Source of the DNA: Streptomyces sp. NBC_00258
GTDB taxonomy: Bacteria > Actinomycetota > Actinomycetes > Streptomycetales > Streptomycetaceae
Reading direction: 5' to 3'
Assembly (NCBI RefSeq): GCF_036182465.1
Contig: NZ_CP108081.1
Coordinates: 2,046,001 to 2,110,000, forward strand
DNA: 64,000 nt
Below the pieces are notes generated by a model. It was not told where the DNA came from and made no database searches. It worked only from the letters and a program-made list of their open reading frames with translations. Below, piece after piece: positions 33,777-41,924 of this stretch (within the stretch, counting starts at the first letter, position 1; every line of letters starts with the position of its first letter). Position numbers and translations under genes: made by a program.

Positions 33777-34709
33777 TCAGAGTGGTGTCGCGGCGTGCAG
33801 GATGAGGAACATCGTCACGGCGGAGTTGGCCGACGACATCGCGGAGAGTGCCGTACCGACGGCCGCCGCCCATGTCGCCATGCCCACCGTGGTGAACAGG
33901 GAGGGCCAGTTGCGTACGGCGGGCGCGGGTTCCAGGAGAGCCGCCACCCGGCGGGGCACCGGGCCCGGTGGGGCGAAGCCGGCGAGTGTCGGGAGTGAGG
34001 TGCCCCGGGACACCAGCGCCGCCTTGCCGATCGCGCACGCCACGACCCTGCGGCTGCCCACGGCGTGGGCCGCCTCCTCGTCGGCCCAGCGTTCCGCCGT
34101 GTAGGAGACCGCCGTACGCAGGGGTCGCAGGAACGGGTTGGCGCGGGCCGCGAGTTGTACGACCAGGAGGAAGCGGTGATGGCGGGCCGTCAGATGTGCG
34201 CGCTCGTGGGCGAACAGGGCGCGCCGTTCGGCGGGTTGGAGGCAGGACAGCAGGGCCGTGGTGACCACGACCCGGTCCCGGTCTCCACCGGGCAGGGCGT
34301 ACGCGTAGGGCGCCTCGTCGGGCAGCACCGCGACCCCCGTACCGGGCAGTCCGGCCAGCGCGCGGTGGGCGCGGCGGCGCACCCTGCCGTGCCTCCACAG
34401 CGTTCCCACGCACACCACGGCCACCGCCAGAAGAGCGGGGATGGCCGCTCGTCCGGCGATCTCGTCGTACGGGACGGCCGCGCGCACCTCGGGGTCCGAC
34501 CATCCGTCGGGGAGCGGGTTTCCGGGCAGTTGCGCGGTGCCGACGACCATCAGCAGCGCCAGGCACACCGTGCTGCAGACGGCCATGACACCGGCCACGC
34601 CGGTCAGCAGCCGGGTGGCGGTGAGCGGATGCAGGCGCTGCTCGGCCAGCCGGGCGATCGGCCAGGCCGTCAGGGGCAGGACCAAGGGCAGAAAGACGAA
34701 CACCCCCAT
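33777..34709 (-). CDS. M56-family (BlaR1-like) membrane metalloprotease
   Basis: A 310-residue integral membrane protease with helices at about 1-18, 35-58, 88-104 and 265-300. The zinc motif HERAH (168-172) lies in a cytoplasmic loop, with a downstream E in AERWADEEAAHA as the probable third ligand. Family members such as BlaR1 and MecR1 cut a partner repressor when they sense a cell-wall antibiotic. This protein lacks the penicillin-binding sensor domain of BlaR1, as do many actinobacterial homologues. The BlaI repressor gene lies 6 bp upstream in the same operon, which makes it the natural protease target. Confidence 0.88.
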   Translation of the reverse strand: MGVFVFLPLVLPLTAWPIARLAEQRLHPLTATRLLTGVAGVMAVCSTVCLALLMVVGTAQLPGNPLPDGWSDPEVRAAVPYDEIAGRAAIPALLAVAVVCVGTLWRHGRVRRRAHRALAGLPGTGVAVLPDEAPYAYALPGGDRDRVVVTTALLSCLQPAERRALFAHERAHLTARHHRFLLVVQLAARANPFLRPLRTAVSYTAERWADEEAAHAVGSRRVVACAIGKAALVSRGTSLPTLAGFAPPGPVPRRVAALLEPAPAVRNWPSLFTTVGMATWAAAVGTALSAMSSANSAVTMFLILHAATPL

Positions 34710-34715
34710 GAGGCT

Positions 34716-35105
34716 TCAGTCTTCCCTCTCCGTCTCGGGGTGTCCGAGCAGTTCACGCAGCAGCCGCTCGTCGTCCGGCGAGAGCGCGGTGACGAAGCTG
34801 GCCAGCACCGCCTCCCGGTCCGGTTCGCCGTCCAGCACCTTGCGCATCTTCCGCGCGGCGAGTCCCGCCTCGTCCGACGCGGGTGTCCACGCGAACGACC
34901 GTCCCGCGCGCTCCCGGGTCACCGCGCCCTTGGCCAGCAGCCGGGTGAGGATCGTGATCACGGTCGTGTAGGCGAGATCCCCGCCGAGGCGGTCCTGGAC
35001 CCAGCCCGCCGTCGCCGGCCCCTCCGCCTCCCGCAAGGCCGACAGGACCTGCATCTCCAGCTCACCCTGTCCCCGCCGCCGGGGACGTCGCCGGTGATCC
35101 GTCAC
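34716..35105 (-). CDS. BlaI/MecI/CopY-family repressor
   Basis: A 129-residue winged-helix repressor. The DNA-binding part (about 12-75) includes LSALREAEGPATAGWVQDRL and AYTTVITILTRLLAKGAV; the C-terminal part (MRKVLDGEPDREAVLASFV) is the dimerisation region where BlaI is cut by its protease. GTG at 35105 was chosen since GGGAG lies upstream; an ATG at 35138 is in frame. It forms an operon with the M56 protease. A TACA-N4-TGTA repeat at 35245, typical for BlaI-type sites, lies 140 bp upstream of it and 61 bp before terD, so both directions could be controlled. Confidence 0.88.
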   Translation of the reverse strand: MTDHRRRPRRRGQGELEMQVLSALREAEGPATAGWVQDRLGGDLAYTTVITILTRLLAKGAVTRERAGRSFAWTPASDEAGLAARKMRKVLDGEPDREAVLASFVTALSPDDERLLRELLGHPETERED

Positions 35106-35244
35106 GCCCTGTCTCCCTTCCGCTGCCGCGCACTTCACGGGTGGTCCATCGTATAGAGATCCGCTCGCGCTTCACTCGCCCGCGAACCGCTCCTTCGTTC
35201 GGGACGGCCTCGCGAGCGATTGCGGCCGACTCGCCTCCCATATT

Positions 35245-35260
35245 TCTACAGTGATGTAGA
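35245..35260. promoter_or_regulatory. BlaI-type operator TCTACA-N4-TGTAGA
   Basis: TCTACAGTGATGTAGA is a perfect inverted repeat with the TACA/TGTA arms recognised by BlaI/MecI/CopY repressors. It lies in an AT-rich patch of the region between the blaI-type gene and terD. Confidence 0.65.
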
Positions 35261-35321
35261 TTTATTTTCGGGTCCACCAGACGGACCCGGCACCGCACAA
35301 CCGAGCATGAAGGAGAGCAGC

Positions 35322-35897
35322 GTGGGAGTTTCCCTGTCCAAAGGCGGCAATGTCTCGCTCAGCAAGGAGGCTCCGGGCCTCACCGCGGTCCTGGTCGGCC
35401 TGGGCTGGGACGTCCGGACGACGACGGGCACCGACTACGACCTCGACGCCTCCGCGCTGCTGCTGAACGAGGCCGGAAAGGTCGCCTCCGACACGCAGTT
35501 CGTCTTCTACAACAACCTCACCAGCCCTGACGGGTCGGTCGAGCACACCGGTGACAACCTCACCGGTGAGGGCGAGGGCGACGACGAGGTCATCAAGGTG
35601 AACCTCGCCGGCGTGCCCGCCGACGTCACCCGGATCGTCTTCCCGGTGTCCATCCACGACGCCGAGAACCGCGGCCAGAGCTTCGGCCAGGTCCGTGGCG
35701 CCTTCATCCGGATCGTCAATCAGGCCGGCGGCGCCGAGATCGCCCGCTACGACCTGTCCGAGGACGCCGCCACCGAGACCGCGATGGTCTTCGGCGAGCT
35801 GTACCGCAACGGCGCGGAGTGGAAGTTCCGTGCCGTGGGCCAGGGTTACGCGTCCGGCCTGGCCGGAATCGCCTCCGACTTCGGCGTCGGAGTCTGA
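35322..35897 (+). CDS. terD: TerD-family calcium-binding stress protein
   Basis: A 191-residue TerD protein. It starts MGVSLSKGGNVSLSKEAPGL, has the core DLDASALLLNEAGKV, the FYNNLTSPDGSVEHTGDN loop and the calcium-site segment GEGEGDDE, and ends in a typical FGELYRNGAEWKF region. TerD proteins are cytoplasmic Ca2+-binding proteins of tellurite, phage and oxidative stress responses; in Streptomyces several copies affect differentiation. The GTG has AAGGAG 6 nt upstream. The gene lies alone behind a BlaI-type operator, away from the usual ter cluster, and is followed by a 14-bp terminator hairpin. Confidence 0.92.
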   Translation: MGVSLSKGGNVSLSKEAPGLTAVLVGLGWDVRTTTGTDYDLDASALLLNEAGKVASDTQFVFYNNLTSPDGSVEHTGDNLTGEGEGDDEVIKVNLAGVPADVTRIVFPVSIHDAENRGQSFGQVRGAFIRIVNQAGGAEIARYDLSEDAATETAMVFGELYRNGAEWKFRAVGQGYASGLAGIASDFGVGV

Positions 35898-35923
35898 GAC
35901 AGCGGCTCGCGCCCTCCGTATCC

Positions 35924-35957
35924 ACGGGCCCGTCCCCTTCACCGGGGGCGGGCCCGT
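35924..35957 (+). terminator. Hairpin terminator after terD
   Basis: A 14-bp stem (one G-T pair) beginning ACGGGCCCG with a TTCACC loop, 26 bp after the terD stop. The next gene starts 55 bp later. Confidence 0.7.
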
Positions 35958-36012
35958 ACCCCGCCTGAAGCGGGGCCGCACCTCCATCGTTCGAGCCACC
36001 CAGGGAGACCAC

Positions 36013-36645
36013 TTGCCCGGCCCGCCCCGCCTCCGCCCGGAGGACCGAGCGGACTTCGAGGACGTACTGCGCCAGGCGCTGAGCACGACGGACATCCGTA
36101 CGGCGCTGCTCGCCGATCCCACGAGCGCGACCGCCACACGGCTGCGCGCACAGGCGCTTCGGGCCGTGGACGAGATCACGGCGGCGGCCGGTGACGAGTA
36201 CCGTGAGTACCTCGCCGCGCGTACGACCGTGGAGCACAACCGGCAGTCCCGCACGACCGTGGCGCACGGTGGGCAGTCCCGGCCTGCCAGCCCCAGAGCC
36301 TTGTTGCCCGCACTCGCCGCGCTCACTCCGCCGATCGCCGCCACGGCGGCGGCGGTCCTGCTCGTGCTCGGGTACAGCCTTCGGCTCGCCGACGCGCAGG
36401 GCCCGACGGGCGGTTCGCTGGTCACCGCCGGCTGGGTGTTCGCGCTCATCGCGGCCGCGAGCACCCTCGCCGGGCTGACCGCCCTGCTGTGCACCGCGTT
36501 GCGCACCCGCCCCGGACACGGCGACCGGACCGGGGCGTCGGCCCGTAACCTGCACCATGCCCGTGCGAGGTGGCAGCGGGCGCTGCTGGAGCGCGGCGCG
36601 CTGCCCTACCTCCGCCGGCAACTCGCCGCCACTCGCTTCGACTGA
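36013..36645 (+). CDS. Two-helix membrane protein of unknown function
   Basis: A 210-residue protein. Residues 1-85 are soluble and helical (DRADFEDVLRQALSTTDIRT and so on), followed by two close membrane helices (about 100-125 and 137-160) and a basic C-terminal tail with a helix (HHARARWQRALLERGALPYL). The TTG start has AGGGAG upstream at the right distance; there is no ATG or GTG alternative near. Similar helical two-TM proteins occur beside terD-like genes in Streptomyces, but their role is unknown. It lies between a terminator and a TatA gene. Confidence 0.7.
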   Translation: MPGPPRLRPEDRADFEDVLRQALSTTDIRTALLADPTSATATRLRAQALRAVDEITAAAGDEYREYLAARTTVEHNRQSRTTVAHGGQSRPASPRALLPALAALTPPIAATAAAVLLVLGYSLRLADAQGPTGGSLVTAGWVFALIAAASTLAGLTALLCTALRTRPGHGDRTGASARNLHHARARWQRALLERGALPYLRRQLAATRFD

Positions 36646-36731
36646 CTCCCCGCGCCGCCCGCCACCGCTTCACCCCTCCCCGTTGTGCTCGCGCCCCGAC
36701 CGGCCCGGGCAGAGAAGAAGGCAGGACCCGA

Positions 36732-37016
36732 ATGTTCGGACTGAGCGAAATCGCGATCATCCTCGTCGTCGTCATCCTCGTCCTCGCCGCCAAGAAGCTT
36801 CCCGACCTTGCCCGTTCGGCAGGCAAGTCGGCCCGCATCCTCAAGGCCGAGGCCGCGGCGGCGCAGGACGAGCCGGCCGGGCAGACGGCTCCCCGCGTCA
36901 TCCCGGGCGAGACCGTCGGCCCTCAGCACGGCACCGCTCCCACCGACACCGCCCGGCCCTCCGCAGCGCCCGACCCCATACAGCCGGACTCCGGCCAGTC
37001 CCGTCCGCGGGACTGA
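36732..37016 (+). CDS. tatA: Twin-arginine translocase TatA/E-type subunit
   Basis: A 94-residue protein with the TatA layout: a short outside start (MFGLSEIAIILVVVILVL), one membrane helix, the hinge KKLPDLARSAGKSARILK with conserved Lys, Leu and Pro, and an amphipathic helix. The C-terminal half (about 50-94) is a Pro/Thr/Asp-rich disordered tail. TatA forms the size-variable pore through which folded proteins leave the cell. No tatB or tatC is adjacent, so this is an orphan, probably an extra copy. Exported Tat substrates such as the cytokinin dehydrogenase-like enzyme at 8349 would use the general machinery. Confidence 0.88.
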   Translation: MFGLSEIAIILVVVILVLAAKKLPDLARSAGKSARILKAEAAAAQDEPAGQTAPRVIPGETVGPQHGTAPTDTARPSAAPDPIQPDSGQSRPRD

Positions 37017-37031
37017 GGCCGCGCGTCACGG

Positions 37032-38078
37032 TCACCGATCACGGATCCCCAGGGCACGCAGCAGCATGGGGAGTGAGCGGTACAGCTCACGCTTCCAGTA
37101 CGCGGGCGAGTGCGTCCCGGCGTAGAAGTGGGTGGTCACCGGAGTTCCGAAGGACTCCAGGCGGGTGGCCAGAGACCGGGACTGGCGCTGCATCAGGGTC
37201 TCCGTGGGGGAGATCGCGTCCTCGGGGAACGGGTCGGCAGGGTCCTCGAGACCCGGGATCTCCACGTCCGGTGGGGTGCCGGGCGGGTCGAGGACACCTG
37301 CCGTGCCGTCGCCGCCGGAGAGGTGGACCGGGGTGGTGCGCAGCCGGTCGGCCAGGTAATAGGGGTCGTGGGCCTGCCAGTTGGCCCGTTGGGCGACCGG
37401 ATCGCCCCACAGCGCCGTCCAGTCCAGGCCGAGGTAGGTCATCCCGGCCCGGACCGCGTGCGGATGCCGCAGCGGATGCACGAATCCGCTGTAGCTCGCG
37501 ACCGCCCGGAACAGCCCGGGGTGGCGTGCCGCGTAGGACAGGGCACCGAATCCGCCCTGCGACTCCCCCGCGGCCACGCGCCGGACGCCCGCTCCGTAGC
37601 GGCGCTCCAGAAGGGGGCGTACTTCCCTGAGATGGAAGGTCTCGACCGCCGGCGGACCGCCCTCGCCGCTGTTGAACCAGTCGCTGTAGAAGCCGAACAG
37701 CGGCATCTCCGGCATCACGACCAGTACGTCCCGCAGGTCGGGCAGTGGCTGGAGACAGGCGTCGTAGTCCTCGGTCCAGGCCCTGTAGTTGCCGTCGCCG
37801 CCGACCAGCAGGTAGAGCGTCGGCCAGGTCTCGCCGGGCCGTCGCTCCTCCCAGCCGTCCGGGGTCAGGAGCCGGACCTTCGCGGTGCGGCCCAGCGCGG
37901 GCGAGTCCACCGTGAGATCGACCAGGCGCTCACCGACTTCCTCCTCGGCGATGATCCGGGCGCCGTGCGGCGCGGAAGCGGTCGCCTCGGCGCGCGTGGC
38001 GGACACCGCCGCCAGCAGCAGGAGTTCGACGATCACCAGGGCGAGCAGGGTGCGTGGGCGAGCGGCGCTCGATGGCAT
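37032..38078 (-). CDS. Secreted alpha/beta-hydrolase esterase (Esterase D/Ag85-like)
   Basis: A 348-residue secreted hydrolase. The signal (RTLLALVIVELLLLAAVSAT) is cleaved near TRAEATA. The domain has TWPTLYLLVGGDGNYRAW, DVLVVMPEMPLFGFYSDW, the nucleophile elbow GESQGG (Ser in GxSxG), and a final His near HFYAGTHSPAYW, as in the esterase D and mycolyltransferase antigen 85 group. An Asp for the triad is probably within DPADPFPED or nearby. Such enzymes deacylate or transesterify sugar esters at the cell surface. It is convergent with tatA and separated by only 15 bp. A separate unit upstream on the same strand is an ABC transporter. Confidence 0.85.
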   Translation of the reverse strand: MPSSAARPRTLLALVIVELLLLAAVSATRAEATASAPHGARIIAEEEVGERLVDLTVDSPALGRTAKVRLLTPDGWEERRPGETWPTLYLLVGGDGNYRAWTEDYDACLQPLPDLRDVLVVMPEMPLFGFYSDWFNSGEGGPPAVETFHLREVRPLLERRYGAGVRRVAAGESQGGFGALSYAARHPGLFRAVASYSGFVHPLRHPHAVRAGMTYLGLDWTALWGDPVAQRANWQAHDPYYLADRLRTTPVHLSGGDGTAGVLDPPGTPPDVEIPGLEDPADPFPEDAISPTETLMQRQSRSLATRLESFGTPVTTHFYAGTHSPAYWKRELYRSLPMLLRALGIRDR

Positions 38079-38161
38079 GGGCGCTCCTCCGTTCAGTCGT
38101 ACTCGGCTCGTGTCGTACTGGGCTGTTGGGTGCGAGTCGGCGGATGCCGGTCGTGGGGCCG

Positions 38162-38935
38162 TCAGACGTCGCGGCCGCGCAGAACCCCGGTCGCGAGCAG
38201 GAGCAGTGCCGTCGTGTAGCCCGCCACCAGCAGCAGGGACGGCCAGGGGCCGAGGCTGCCGACGGTTTCCGCGGTCGCGTCCGAGGTCTGGATCAGCTTC
38301 TCCAGGGCGCTCGTCGGGGAGACGCCCGCGATCCAGCGCTGGGCGTCGCCGAAGAGCGGGCCGAGGAGGGAGGGCAGGAGCAGTACGCCGATGACGGTGG
38401 TGACGGCTCCCGCGGAGTGGCGTACGAGGGTGCCGACCGCGAGGCCGAGGAGCCCTGCGACGGCGAAAGAGGCGGCGATGCCGAACAGGGCCGGCAGTGG
38501 CTCGCCCTGGGCATAGCGGTCGTTGTCGAGCATCGCGCCACCGATCAGGTAGGCGAGGGTGCAGGAGATGAGGGCCAGGACGTACATCAGGGCCGCGATC
38601 AGGGCGGCCTTCGCGGCGAGCACGGTGGCGCGGCGCGGGTTGGCGGCGAAGGTGGTTCGGGCGGTGCCGCTGCCGTACTCACCCGTGATCAGCAGGGCAC
38701 CGACCACCGCGGCCAGCATCTGGGCGGGGACGGAAGCGGTGAGGCTGCCGCCGAGCACCGTGTCGTCCGGCTGCAGGCTCTCGGTCGCGGCCACGAACAC
38801 CGCACCCAGCACGGGCACGACGGCGGTCGCGAGTGTCGTCCAGACCGTGGAGCGCACGCTGTTGAACTTGATCCATTCATGGGCGAGGGCCTGTGGGAAG
38901 CCGGCCCGGGCGGTGGTGAGGGTCGCGGTCGCCAT
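38162..38935 (-). CDS. ABC transporter permease (ABC-2 type)
   Basis: A 257-residue integral membrane protein with six predicted helices, beginning after a cytoplasmic start (FPQALAHEWIKFNSVRSTVW). It belongs to the ABC-2 permeases of drug or lipid exporters; the segment ALLITGEYGSGTARTTFAAN is the conserved coupling helix region with the EYxxGT motif. Its ATG overlaps the stop of the ATP-binding subunit as ATGA, so the two are translationally coupled and form one exporter. The substrate is not known. The nearby two-component system on the same strand may control it. Confidence 0.88.
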   Translation of the reverse strand: MATATLTTARAGFPQALAHEWIKFNSVRSTVWTTLATAVVPVLGAVFVAATESLQPDDTVLGGSLTASVPAQMLAAVVGALLITGEYGSGTARTTFAANPRRATVLAAKAALIAALMYVLALISCTLAYLIGGAMLDNDRYAQGEPLPALFGIAASFAVAGLLGLAVGTLVRHSAGAVTTVIGVLLLPSLLGPLFGDAQRWIAGVSPTSALEKLIQTSDATAETVGSLGPWPSLLLVAGYTTALLLLATGVLRGRDV

Positions 38936-39876
38936 CAGACAGTCTCCTTCCGGATCCGGACCTCGCTCGTCCGGTACTTCGTCCGGTACTCGGCCGAGTC
39001 CTGGGACAGGGCCGTGTAGACCTCCTCCAACGAGGAGTGGGCAGGGGTGAGTTCATGGATCGCGAGACCGTGGTCGCGGGCCACGTCACCGATGGCCGCG
39101 GCGTCCGGACCGTCCACCCGCCAGCCGCCCCTCGGGTCGAGACGGACGTCGGCGCCCTTCTCCTCCAGCAGGCCCCGCAGCTTCTCGGGTTCCGGGGAGC
39201 GGACGAGCGTATGGGCGCGGGAGTTGGTCTCGATGAAGTCGCGCATCGTGGTGTCGGCGAGGAGCCGACCGCGTCCGATGACGACCAGATGGTCGGCGGT
39301 CAGCTCCATCTCGCTCATCAGATGGCTGGAGAGGAAGACCGTACGGCCCTGCGCGGCAAGGGACTTCATCAGATCGCGGATCCAGCGGATGCCCTCGGTG
39401 TCCAGCCCGTTCACCGGCTCGTCGAGGATCAGCACCTCCGGATCACCGAGCAACGCGGCGGCGATACCGAGCCGTTGGCCCATGCCGAGCGAGAAGCCAC
39501 TGAACCGGCGTCCCGCGACCTCGGTCAGACCGGTCAGGTCCAGCACCTCGTCGACGCGGCGGCGCGGGATACGGTTGCTCGCCGCGAGCCCGGCCAGATG
39601 CCGGTACGCCGAACGCCCGCCGTGCGCGCCCTTCGCGTCCAGCAGCGAGCCGACGGCACACAGGGGCGCGGCGAGTTCGGCGTAGGGCTTCCCGCCGACC
39701 GTGACCGCGCCGGACGTGGGCGCGTCCAGGCCGAGGATCAGTCGCATGGTGGTGGATTTTCCGGCGCCGTTCGGGCCGAGGAAGCCGGTCACCCGGCCGG
39801 GCCGGACCGTGAAGGACAGCTGGTCGACGGCGGTCTTGTCGCCGTACCTCTTGGTGAGTTCGCGTGCCTCGATCAT
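38935..39876 (-). CDS. ABC transporter ATP-binding protein
   Basis: A 313-residue ATPase subunit of an ABC-2 exporter (DrrA/CcmA group). Walker A GPNGAGKST (34-42), signature SGFSLGMGQRL (near 135), Walker B VLILDEPVNGLD and the H-loop SSHLMSEME are all intact. The C-terminal extension after residue 220 is the DUF4162-type domain of drug-exporter ATPases. ATG at 39876 was chosen; longer in-frame starts lack family homology. The stop overlaps the permease start. It lies 77 bp downstream of the NarL-type response regulator, so the kinase, regulator and transporter may form one unit of sensing and export. Confidence 0.92.
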   Translation of the reverse strand: MIEARELTKRYGDKTAVDQLSFTVRPGRVTGFLGPNGAGKSTTMRLILGLDAPTSGAVTVGGKPYAELAAPLCAVGSLLDAKGAHGGRSAYRHLAGLAASNRIPRRRVDEVLDLTGLTEVAGRRFSGFSLGMGQRLGIAAALLGDPEVLILDEPVNGLDTEGIRWIRDLMKSLAAQGRTVFLSSHLMSEMELTADHLVVIGRGRLLADTTMRDFIETNSRAHTLVRSPEPEKLRGLLEEKGADVRLDPRGGWRVDGPDAAAIGDVARDHGLAIHELTPAHSSLEEVYTALSQDSAEYRTKYRTSEVRIRKETV

Positions 39877-39952
39877 GCCTTCGACGGTAGGGAGCGGCGA
39901 CACCCCGGACATCCGTCGCCGGGAGGCGGCCGCTACTCCCGCGGAAGTACCC

Positions 39953-40621
39953 TCACCGCTCCCCCGCCCGGACCAGCCCCGTCTCGTACGCCAGCACCAC
40001 CAGCTGCGCCCGGTCACGCGCTCCCAGCTTGGTCATCGCCCGGCTGACGTGGGTCTTCGCGGTCAACGGGCTCATGATCAGCCGCCGGCCGATCTCCTCG
40101 TTGCTCAGTCCGGCCGCGACAAGGGCCATCACCTCTCGCTCGCGGTCGGTGAGCACGGCCAGCCGCTCGGCGCCGGCCGCCTCCGGAGCCCTCAGCCGGG
40201 CGAACTCCTCGACGACCGACCGCGTGACCGCCGGAGCGAGGAGGCTCTGTCCGGCCGCGACCCTACGGATCGCCGCGCGCAGCCCGTCCGGCTCGATGTC
40301 CTTCAGCAGAAAGCCCGCGGCGCCGTGCCGCAGCGCCTCGAAGACGTACGCGTCGACCTGGTAGGTGGTGAGCATGACGACGCGTACTCCGTCGAGGGTG
40401 CGGTCGGCTGCGATGCGGCGGGTGGCCTCGATGCCGTCGACGCCGGGCATCCGGATGTCCATCAGGACCACGTCGGGCCGGGTCAGCCGGACCGCCTCGA
40501 CGGCCTGCGTCCCGTCGGCCGCCTCCGCGACCACCACCAGGTCGTCGGTCAGGTCCAGCAGGGCCCGGAAGCCGGCCCGTACGACGGTCTGGTCGTCGGC
40601 GAGCACCACGCGCACGGTCAT
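39953..40621 (-). CDS. NarL-family response regulator
   Basis: A 222-residue response regulator with an N-terminal receiver (phosphoacceptor D55 in VVLMDIRMPG, conserved K in FLLKDIEP) and a C-terminal LuxR-type helix-turn-helix (LTDREREVMALVAAGLSNEE, then TAKTHVSRAMTKLGARDR). It should bind DNA as a dimer when phosphorylated by the kinase encoded just upstream; its ATG overlaps that gene's TGA as ATGA. Likely targets are the operon itself and the adjacent ABC exporter. Confidence 0.93.
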   Translation of the reverse strand: MTVRVVLADDQTVVRAGFRALLDLTDDLVVVAEAADGTQAVEAVRLTRPDVVLMDIRMPGVDGIEATRRIAADRTLDGVRVVMLTTYQVDAYVFEALRHGAAGFLLKDIEPDGLRAAIRRVAAGQSLLAPAVTRSVVEEFARLRAPEAAGAERLAVLTDREREVMALVAAGLSNEEIGRRLIMSPLTAKTHVSRAMTKLGARDRAQLVVLAYETGLVRAGER

Positions 40622-41844
40622 GGCCGTCCTCCACGGAGTGCCTCGGCCGGGAGTACGACCGGGAGTGAGGCCCGTACCCGGAAGCCGCCGCCGGACACCG
40701 GACCGTACTCGACGCTGCCGCCGACCGCGGCGGCCCGCTCCCGCATGCCCACGAGTCCGAAGCCTCCGGTCGCCGGCCGGAACGGTGGTTCGACCTCCGA
40801 CGGTGGCCCGATCTGCGAGGGTGGTCCGTCGTCCACGATCTCCACGCACAGCCGGTCGTCGTGCCGGGCGACCGAGACCGCCGCGTGCCGTGCGCCGGAG
40901 TGCTTGACCACATTGGTCAGCGCCTCCTGCACGATCCGGTACGCCGCCAGCTCGACCATCGGCGAGAGCCCGTCCGCCGGGCCGTCGTGGCGCAGCACCG
41001 AGTCCACGCCGCTGTCGCTGAACCGGCCGACCAGTTCGGGCAGTTGGGCGAGTCCCGGAGCGGGCGCCGTGGAGTCGCGGTCGTGGTCGCGCAGCACGGT
41101 GACGGTGGCCCGCAGTTCCCCCACGGCCTCCTTGCCCGAGTCGCGTACCTGTCGCATCGCCTGCCGGGAGACCTCCGGGCGGGTGTCGAGTGCGTCGAGG
41201 GCGACTCCGGCCTGCACCGTCATCGCGGTCACCGTGTGCGCGACGATGTCGTGCAGTTCGCGGGCGATGCGCAGCCGCTCCTCGTGCACCCGGCGCGCCG
41301 CCTCCCGCTCCCGCTCCTCCTCCGCACGGACGGCCCGGGCCGCGTACTCGTCCATCAACTGCCGCCGCGTACGGATGACTTCGCCGAGGAGCAGGGGCAC
41401 CAGGGGCCAGATCATCTCCAGCATCGGCAGCCCCTGCGGGTTGGCCACGTCACGACCCACCCGCAGCGCGACCGCGCCCGAGACGAGGGACGCGACGAGC
41501 CCGGTCCACAGGGTGCGCCGCCGGTCGCCCAGCACCGCGACGGTGTACAGGGCGACGATCACGGGCAGGTTGAGCAGTTCCCCGATGTGGCCGTGCAGTG
41601 CCCAGCCCGCGCACGCGGCGCCCGTGACGATCGCGACCGGGACCGGCCACCGCCGGCGCCAGACGAGGGCGAGCAGGGAGACCGCGAGCAGCAGCCAGGT
41701 GAGCCCGTCCGCCTGCTGGTAGTCGGGGTCGTTGGACGCGGCGTCGGGCGCCGTGAACAGCCCGACCATGGCGACCACCAGCAGATCCGTGGTCAGCGGC
41801 GGAAGTGATCGCGCCCGCTCCACCAGTCCGTCGAAGGTCGTCAC
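40618..41844 (-). CDS. Sensor histidine kinase, NarL-partner type (HisKA_3)
   Basis: A 408-residue kinase. Five or six N-terminal helices (about 18-155) form a membrane sensor with almost no external loop. The dimerisation box ARELHDIVAHTVTAM has phospho-acceptor His198, typical of the HisKA_3 family. The ATPase region includes VQEALTNVVKHSGA (N-box) and GGFGLVGMRERAAAVGG (G-box). Such membrane-embedded kinases sense cell-envelope stress or lipophilic signals. The downstream response regulator gene overlaps its stop codon. Confidence 0.92.
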   Translation of the reverse strand: MTTFDGLVERARSLPPLTTDLLVVAMVGLFTAPDAASNDPDYQQADGLTWLLLAVSLLALVWRRRWPVPVAIVTGAACAGWALHGHIGELLNLPVIVALYTVAVLGDRRRTLWTGLVASLVSGAVALRVGRDVANPQGLPMLEMIWPLVPLLLGEVIRTRRQLMDEYAARAVRAEEEREREAARRVHEERLRIARELHDIVAHTVTAMTVQAGVALDALDTRPEVSRQAMRQVRDSGKEAVGELRATVTVLRDHDRDSTAPAPGLAQLPELVGRFSDSGVDSVLRHDGPADGLSPMVELAAYRIVQEALTNVVKHSGARHAAVSVARHDDRLCVEIVDDGPPSQIGPPSEVEPPFRPATGGFGLVGMRERAAAVGGSVEYGPVSGGGFRVRASLPVVLPAEALRGGRP

Positions 41845-41924
41845 GTCATCACCGTATGGGCCGGATCACCCCGGCGCATACGCCGCCGGGAGTAGCCCGC
41901 GAGACTCGTCGACCTCCGCAGTCG

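Noticed and set aside
35322..37016. Tellurite-resistance gene cluster
   Set aside because: Only one TerD gene is present, with no terB, terC or other cluster member.
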